Source of the DNA: Curvivirga sp965219885
Lineage (GTDB): Bacteria; Pseudomonadota; Alphaproteobacteria; UBA8366; Aestuariispiraceae
Direction of reading: 5' to 3'
DNA: 64,000 nt
NCBI RefSeq assembly: GCF_965219885.1
Contig: NZ_CBDCOT010000009.1
Location: forward strand, 744,001-808,000
In this document: one piece after another, positions 59,620 through 64,000 of the stretch
Position numbering within the stretch: position 1 is the stretch's first letter
Layout: the number at the start of each line of letters is the position of its first letter
The notes under the pieces: generated by a model
Told to the model about the DNA's origin: nothing
What the model saw: only the letters and a program-made list of their open reading frames with translations
The model's database searches: none
Made by a program: the position numbers and the translations under genes

Positions 59620-61785
59620 ATGGGTGTTAATCTTTCCCGTCGTGGATTTATGCAAGCGTCTGCCGCAAGTGCAGCAGCCCTTGTTATTGGAATGAACTCA
59701 AAAGGCGTTTTAGCCGCCGCAGGTAGTCAATCAACAGACATCAACCCATTCGTGCGTATTGATAATGATGGTGTCGTAACTGTTATCATTAAACATTTTG
59801 AAATGGGCCAAGGTACGACAACTGGTCTGACAACTTTGGTTGCGGAAGAGTTAGATGCAGATTGGTCAAAGGTTGAAACCGATTTCGCCGCTGCTGATAC
59901 TGAAAAATACAAAAACCTATTCTTTGGTATGCAAGGTACAGGCGGCTCCACAGCAATCGCAAACTCCTTCATGCAATATCGCCAAGCTGGCGCTGCGGCC
60001 CGTGATCTTTTAATTCGCGCAGCTGCAAAAAGCTGGAATGTGTCGCCATCTGATATCAATATCGAAAAGGGCATGCTTATCAGTGGATCAAAGCAAGCGC
60101 ATTTCGGCCAATTCATTAATCAGGCAGCCCTACTCACACCTGTTGAAAATCCAACAGTTAAAACACCAGATCAATTCAATCTGATTGGTAAGGTAGATCT
60201 GCCGCGCAAGGACAGCTACGCAAAAACAAATGGTACGGCCACTTTTGCAATGGATGTAAAAGTGCCGGGCATGGTTTACACAGTGATCCAGCGCAGTCCT
60301 AAATTTGGTGGCACAGTTAAGTCATTTGATGCATCAGAAGCCTCTCAAGTAAACGGGTTTATTGATGCACGCGAATTGCCAACCAAAGCAGGTGTTGCCG
60401 TATATGCCAAAAACACTTGGGCGGCCCTTAAAGCACGCGAAGCTTTATCCGTAGAATGGGATTTCAGCAATGCGGATAACCGCGGGTCTGATCAGGCTTT
60501 GGCTGAACATATCCAACTACTTGATAAGCCTCAATTCCAAGCCCATGAGCAAACCACGGATCAAGTGGCTCCTATGGTTGCTAGTGCTGATCGCAAAGTT
60601 GAAGCTGATTTCACCTTCCCATTCCTGGCCCATGCCCCTATGGAACCAATGAATTGCGTGATCGAAGCAACAGATAATGGTGTGCGTATCATTGATGGCA
60701 ACCAGTTCCCAACCATGACACAGGGTGTTGTTGCCCATGTTCTGGGATTGGAAGCTTCACAGGTTGAAATTAAAACCGTATATGCGGGTGGTTCCTTTGG
60801 ACGTCGTGCCAATGCGCAATCTGATTACCATATGGAAGCCGCCTTGGCATTTGCTGCTTTAGGCGGGAAAACACCTGTAAAATTGGTATGGAGCCGCGAA
60901 GATGATCTTGCAGGCGGATATTACCGTCCAATGGCTGCCCATAAAGCTTCGATAGGTCTGGATGCAGATGGTAAAATCGTTGGGTGGGATCATCGTCTCT
61001 CCTTGAAATCCATTATCAAGGGGACTGCGTTTGAGCCATTCTTGGTGAAAAATGGGTTAGATCACACTTCAGTAGAAGGTGTTGCACATCCTCTTTACAA
61101 TATTCCAAATCAATCTGTTGGTTTAAGTGATTATGAAACACCAATGCCTGTTTTATGGTGGCGTTCTGTGGGTCATACACATACGGCTTATGCAATGGAA
61201 AGCATGATGGATATGTTGGCAACAGCCACCGATCAGGACCCCGTTGAATTACGCCTTTCCATGCTGGATATGTCTAATCCACAACAAGCACGCCTTGCAG
61301 GTGTGATTAAAGAAGTGGCTAAAGCAGCGGGATGGAAAAAAGGTGATAAGCGTGGCTTTGCGGCTCACTTCTCATTCAATACATATGTCGCCATTATTGC
61401 TGATGTTTCTGTGGAAGATGAGACAGAAGTATCTGTTGATAAAATCCATGTGGCTGTTGATTGCGGGGTCGCAGTTAACCCTGATGTTGTCAAAGCGCAA
61501 ATGGAAGGTGGCGTTGGTTTCGCTTTAGGTGCCATTGCCCAAAATGAAATCACAATGACAGAAGGTGTGGTTGATCAGGAAAACTTCCCTGATTACGAAC
61601 CACTTCGTATCAGCCAAATGCCAGAAGTCGACGTGATTATCGTTCAATCTAACGAAGCACCAACAGGTGTGGGGGAACCGTCTGTTCCACCAACAGGACC
61701 TGCAGTGGCAAATGCGATTTTCGCACAAACAGGTAAACGGATCACAAAACTTCCGTTTACAAAATCAGGCTTTAACATCGTCTAA
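59620..61785 (+). CDS. iorB: Molybdenum hydroxylase large subunit, Tat-exported (IorB type)
   Basis: A 721-residue xanthine-dehydrogenase-family molybdopterin subunit of the isoquinoline-1-oxidoreductase group. A twin-arginine signal (SRRGFMQASAASAAALVIG) places the complex in the periplasm. Cofactor-binding glycine-rich segments (GMQGTGGST, GGSFGRRANAQSDYHMEAA) and the catalytic glutamate in GVGEPSVPP are present. The substrate is unknown: this branch oxidises N-heterocycles or aldehydes. The third, cytochrome-c subunit often found with such pairs, and an XdhC-type maturation factor, are not in the neighbourhood. Confidence 0.9.
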   Translation: MGVNLSRRGFMQASAASAAALVIGMNSKGVLAAAGSQSTDINPFVRIDNDGVVTVIIKHFEMGQGTTTGLTTLVAEELDADWSKVETDFAAADTEKYKNLFFGMQGTGGSTAIANSFMQYRQAGAAARDLLIRAAAKSWNVSPSDINIEKGMLISGSKQAHFGQFINQAALLTPVENPTVKTPDQFNLIGKVDLPRKDSYAKTNGTATFAMDVKVPGMVYTVIQRSPKFGGTVKSFDASEASQVNGFIDARELPTKAGVAVYAKNTWAALKAREALSVEWDFSNADNRGSDQALAEHIQLLDKPQFQAHEQTTDQVAPMVASADRKVEADFTFPFLAHAPMEPMNCVIEATDNGVRIIDGNQFPTMTQGVVAHVLGLEASQVEIKTVYAGGSFGRRANAQSDYHMEAALAFAALGGKTPVKLVWSREDDLAGGYYRPMAAHKASIGLDADGKIVGWDHRLSLKSIIKGTAFEPFLVKNGLDHTSVEGVAHPLYNIPNQSVGLSDYETPMPVLWWRSVGHTHTAYAMESMMDMLATATDQDPVELRLSMLDMSNPQQARLAGVIKEVAKAAGWKKGDKRGFAAHFSFNTYVAIIADVSVEDETEVSVDKIHVAVDCGVAVNPDVVKAQMEGGVGFALGAIAQNEITMTEGVVDQENFPDYEPLRISQMPEVDVIIVQSNEAPTGVGEPSVPPTGPAVANAIFAQTGKRITKLPFTKSGFNIV

Positions 61786-61794
61786 AGCCAACTA

Positions 61795-61850
61795 AATGGC
61801 AGCCCCACTTCCCATTCTTCCCTGCTTAGGGGCTGCCATTTCTTATTTTT
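61795..61850 (+). terminator. Rho-independent terminator after iorB
   Basis: A 12-bp perfect stem AATGGCAGCCCC/GGGGCTGCCATT (61795-61806, 61829-61840) with a 22-nt loop, followed by TCTTATTTTT. It starts 10 bp after the iorB stop. Confidence 0.85.
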
Positions 61851-61895
61851 CTTCCTATATGATAGGATAAGAAAACAAAAACGATCAGGTGCATT

Positions 61896-62828
61896 ATGAC
61901 AGAACCAATGCTTCACTTTAAATCTATCAGTGAATTTTCCGATTTTATTGGGCATGAACGCCCTGAACATCCATTTTTTGGTGTCTGTCACGTGGATCAG
62001 TTCGGTGGTGAAGACCAAAATGTTGCAGCCTGCGCAACCAGTGGCATCAGTTATACATCCGACTTTTACACAATTGCCATTAAACGCGTTATTTCCGGTG
62101 AAATCTATTATGGACGCACCAAATATGATTTCAATAATGGATCCATGATGTTCACTGCCCCTCGTCAGGTTATGCAGGCCAATAATGTCGTGGTCAGCCG
62201 AGACGCAATTATTATCGCAATCCACGAAGATTTCTTCAAAGGGCACCCCATCCGTGAAAGCATCAAGAAATATGGTTTCTTTTCATATGCTGTGAATGAA
62301 GCCCTTCATCTTTCCCCAAAAGAAGAAAAGATGATGCGTGGTCTGATGCAAAATATTCATGATGAATATAAAGGAAACCCGGATGAATTCAGTAAGGAAC
62401 TGATCCTGTCTCAACTGGATACATTACTTAAATATTCAAACCGATATTATAAACGTCAATTCTTAAACCGCGCAGAAATGTCGAACGAAATTTCTGAACG
62501 TTTCCAGACAGCTATCCAATCCTACTTTGATGATGGTCGTTTTACCGTATCCGGCATGCCCAAGATCGAAGATATTGCTGCAGAGATGAATGTATCTCCG
62601 CGTTATCTGAGTGATACGCTGAAAGCTGAAACAGGCAAAGCGGCCCAGGAACATATCCATCTATATTTATTGGACGAAGCGAAAGACTTGCTTCTAGCGA
62701 ATAATACAACTGTTTCTGAAGTCGCCTATAAACTGGGATTTGAATATCCGCAATATTTCTCTCGTCTGTTTAAGAAAAAGGTCGGCGTTAGTCCGAAAGA
62801 ATTTCGCAATCAAAATTCTATCCATTAA
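61896..62828 (+). CDS. AraC-family transcriptional regulator
   Basis: A 310-residue protein with an N-terminal AraC-binding-type sensor (cupin-like, residues ~15-180) and a C-terminal double helix-turn-helix (about 225-305: IEDIAAEMNVSPRYLSDTLK; SEVAYKLGFEYPQYFSRLFKK; VGVSPKEFR). It lies downstream of iorAB, past a terminator. It may regulate that pair or itself. A short TCCTAT-ATG-ATAGGA palindrome lies 29 bp before its start. Confidence 0.9.
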   Translation: MTEPMLHFKSISEFSDFIGHERPEHPFFGVCHVDQFGGEDQNVAACATSGISYTSDFYTIAIKRVISGEIYYGRTKYDFNNGSMMFTAPRQVMQANNVVVSRDAIIIAIHEDFFKGHPIRESIKKYGFFSYAVNEALHLSPKEEKMMRGLMQNIHDEYKGNPDEFSKELILSQLDTLLKYSNRYYKRQFLNRAEMSNEISERFQTAIQSYFDDGRFTVSGMPKIEDIAAEMNVSPRYLSDTLKAETGKAAQEHIHLYLLDEAKDLLLANNTTVSEVAYKLGFEYPQYFSRLFKKKVGVSPKEFRNQNSIH

Positions 62829-62837
62829 TGTGGAGAT

Positions 62838-64000
62838 TTAAGTTTTCCGTCTTTGCATAAAGATCAGAAGTAAAATCCATATTGCGAGTAATCCGCCAAA
62901 GATACTATTCCCAATCATATGAAATACTGTCTTTTCGCTTATGGCACTAGGAAGGTAGAAATCTACAACCCCACTTTCTTCTAGGGGAATAGATTGCAGT
63001 ATCCGACCATAAGGATCGATCACCGCAGAAATACCCGTATTAGCAGAGCGAATAACAGGGACGCCTTCTTCAATCGCACGTAATCTGGTAATTTCCAAAT
63101 GTTGATAAGGACCAGATGTACGACCATACCATGCATCATTTGTTAAGTTTAACAACCATTCTGGTGGCTGTATTTCGTTCACCACCTGCGTCGGGAAAAT
63201 GACTTCGTAACAGATCAAAGGTCCTACCATTGGAAGACCATTAATATTTAAACTTCTAGGACCAGGCCCAGGTGAATAATCAACAGCCCCTTGTGTAATT
63301 TTATCTATCGGCAGAATATCCTTCAATGGGACATATTCGCCGAAAGGTACCAAATGCGCCTTATCATAAACTTCAGAGACCTGACCTGTTTTATCAACCG
63401 CCAGCATAGAGTTGTATAGTTTCACGCCTTGAGGATCGATATCTTCTGAGACAAATTCACGACGTGGTGCCCCTGTCAATAAAACCCCGTCAGGCGGTAA
63501 CAATAAACCGATTGTATCTAGCGCCAGTTTATCTTCAGCCAACATAAAAGCTGCTGCTGTTTCCGGCCAAATAATCGTACGAACCCAATCCGGTCTATCT
63601 TTTATGGATAGACTTAAATGAAGATCAAAGTTGCGTCGGCTATATTTACGATCCCATTTTTCTTTTTGTGGAATACCAGATTGAACCATGCGCATGCCAA
63701 AGGCTTCGCTGGCATTTACATCTTCTGCTGTATTTAATCGATAAGCCCCAAATCCATACGATCCCAAAGGTATCAAGATGGCAACTGCAACGAAAACTTT
63801 CTGAACCCTTGGCGCACTAAATGGGATCAAAGCAAACGCAGTCGCTGCCACAACAACCAATAAGCTTAACCCATAAATCCCAATATAGGCGGCAAGCTGG
63901 GTCATCTCATTCAGCATACCCCAACTTTGACCAATCAGGTTCCATGGCAATCCTGTCAGCATCGTACCACGTAACCATTCAGCCACCAGCCAAGCCGCCC
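62838..64000 (-). CDS. lnt: Apolipoprotein N-acyltransferase, N-terminus beyond the window
   Basis: It adds the third acyl chain to lipoproteins in the inner membrane. The frame stays open to the right edge, so the first transmembrane helices are missing. The visible start reads AAWLVAEWLRG, a mid-protein Lnt motif. The nitrilase-fold catalytic triad is visible: E in IWPETAAAF, K in YDKAHLVPFGEYVP and C in LICYEVIFP. A C-terminal hydrophobic helix precedes the basic tail. In alphaproteobacteria lnt usually lies next to metK; here 24 kb of other genes intervene. Confidence 0.95.
   Translation of the reverse strand, partial: AAWLVAEWLRGTMLTGLPWNLIGQSWGMLNEMTQLAAYIGIYGLSLLVVVAATAFALIPFSAPRVQKVFVAVAILIPLGSYGFGAYRLNTAEDVNASEAFGMRMVQSGIPQKEKWDRKYSRRNFDLHLSLSIKDRPDWVRTIIWPETAAAFMLAEDKLALDTIGLLLPPDGVLLTGAPRREFVSEDIDPQGVKLYNSMLAVDKTGQVSEVYDKAHLVPFGEYVPLKDILPIDKITQGAVDYSPGPGPRSLNINGLPMVGPLICYEVIFPTQVVNEIQPPEWLLNLTNDAWYGRTSGPYQHLEITRLRAIEEGVPVIRSANTGISAVIDPYGRILQSIPLEESGVVDFYLPSAISEKTVFHMIGNSIFGGLLAIWILLLIFMQRRKT

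Noticed and set aside
1..64000. CRISPR arrays, tRNA/rRNA genes, insertion sequences, prophage genes, origin of replication
   Set aside because: I saw no regularly spaced repeats, no tRNA cloverleaf or rRNA segments, no transposase or integrase motifs and no origin-like cluster. Short tRNA-like structures could still be missed by eye.

Overview
This window is a stretch of chromosome from an alphaproteobacterium of fairly low G+C content (about 40-45% by eye), most likely marine. The lineage is suggested by ispH-thrB-rnhA with the kinase-type (APH-fold) homoserine kinase, by the gene string lnt/metK/trmB/rimP/nusA/ylxR/infB/rbfA/truB/rpsO/pnp, and by the BioYMN biotin importer. I cannot name the genus. 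No rRNA, tRNA, CRISPR array, transposase or integrase was recognised.

Layout, left to right. 0-4.4 kb: the end of a short-chain dehydrogenase, a two-gene organophosphonate oxidation unit (TmpA-like 2-oxoglutarate dioxygenase plus TmpB-like HD di-iron oxygenase), a lipoprotein alpha/beta hydrolase and an Asp/Glu-racemase-family enzyme. 4.5-8.4 kb: dusA, then rnhA, thrB and ispH, and a twin-CDGSH iron-sulfur protein. 9.0-14.2 kb: a tandem glycine riboswitch followed by gcvT-gcvH-gcvP. 14.2-17.9 kb: a PhyH-type dioxygenase, a LysR regulator and a chemoreceptor.

18.3-38.4 kb and the right edge carry one housekeeping backbone, all on the minus strand: lnt (right edge), metK, trmB, rimP, nusA, ylxR, infB, rbfA, truB, rpsO, pnp. 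It is interrupted in three places by accessory genes. Between rbfA and truB lies a block of nine genes (VOC proteins, a DUF2235 hydrolase with a small membrane partner, an ArsC-like protein, and a TetR-controlled tag-tetR-MFS unit). Between trmB and rimP sits a pair of LysE-type exporters. Between lnt and metK lies about 24 kb.

The 24-kb block holds: a three-gene envelope operon of a DUF4384 periplasmic protein plus two CHAT-protease/TPR lipoproteins whose last ~487 residues are identical; agmatinase-like speB with two coupled LysR genes; an AhpD-like / PNPOx-ferredoxin-reductase fusion / HPP operon with a divergent LysR; a Cache-domain chemoreceptor; a cysteine-cluster protein; bioY-bioM-bioN continuing into an acyl-CoA ligase, an atypical thiolase and a MaoC-like protein; and a Tat-exported molybdenum hydroxylase pair (iorAB type) with an AraC regulator.

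The most unusual item is the DUF4384/CHAT/CHAT operon. Its domain set suggests an outer-membrane or periplasmic caspase-like protease system. The two copies of the protease half differ by about 15 bases in 1.46 kb, all silent, while the N-terminal halves have diverged. Other points of note are the biotin-import operon carrying fatty-acid-type enzymes, a probable short attenuated leader RNA in front of rimP-nusA, and a terminator hairpin whose 3' arm is also the ribosome-binding site of the next gene.
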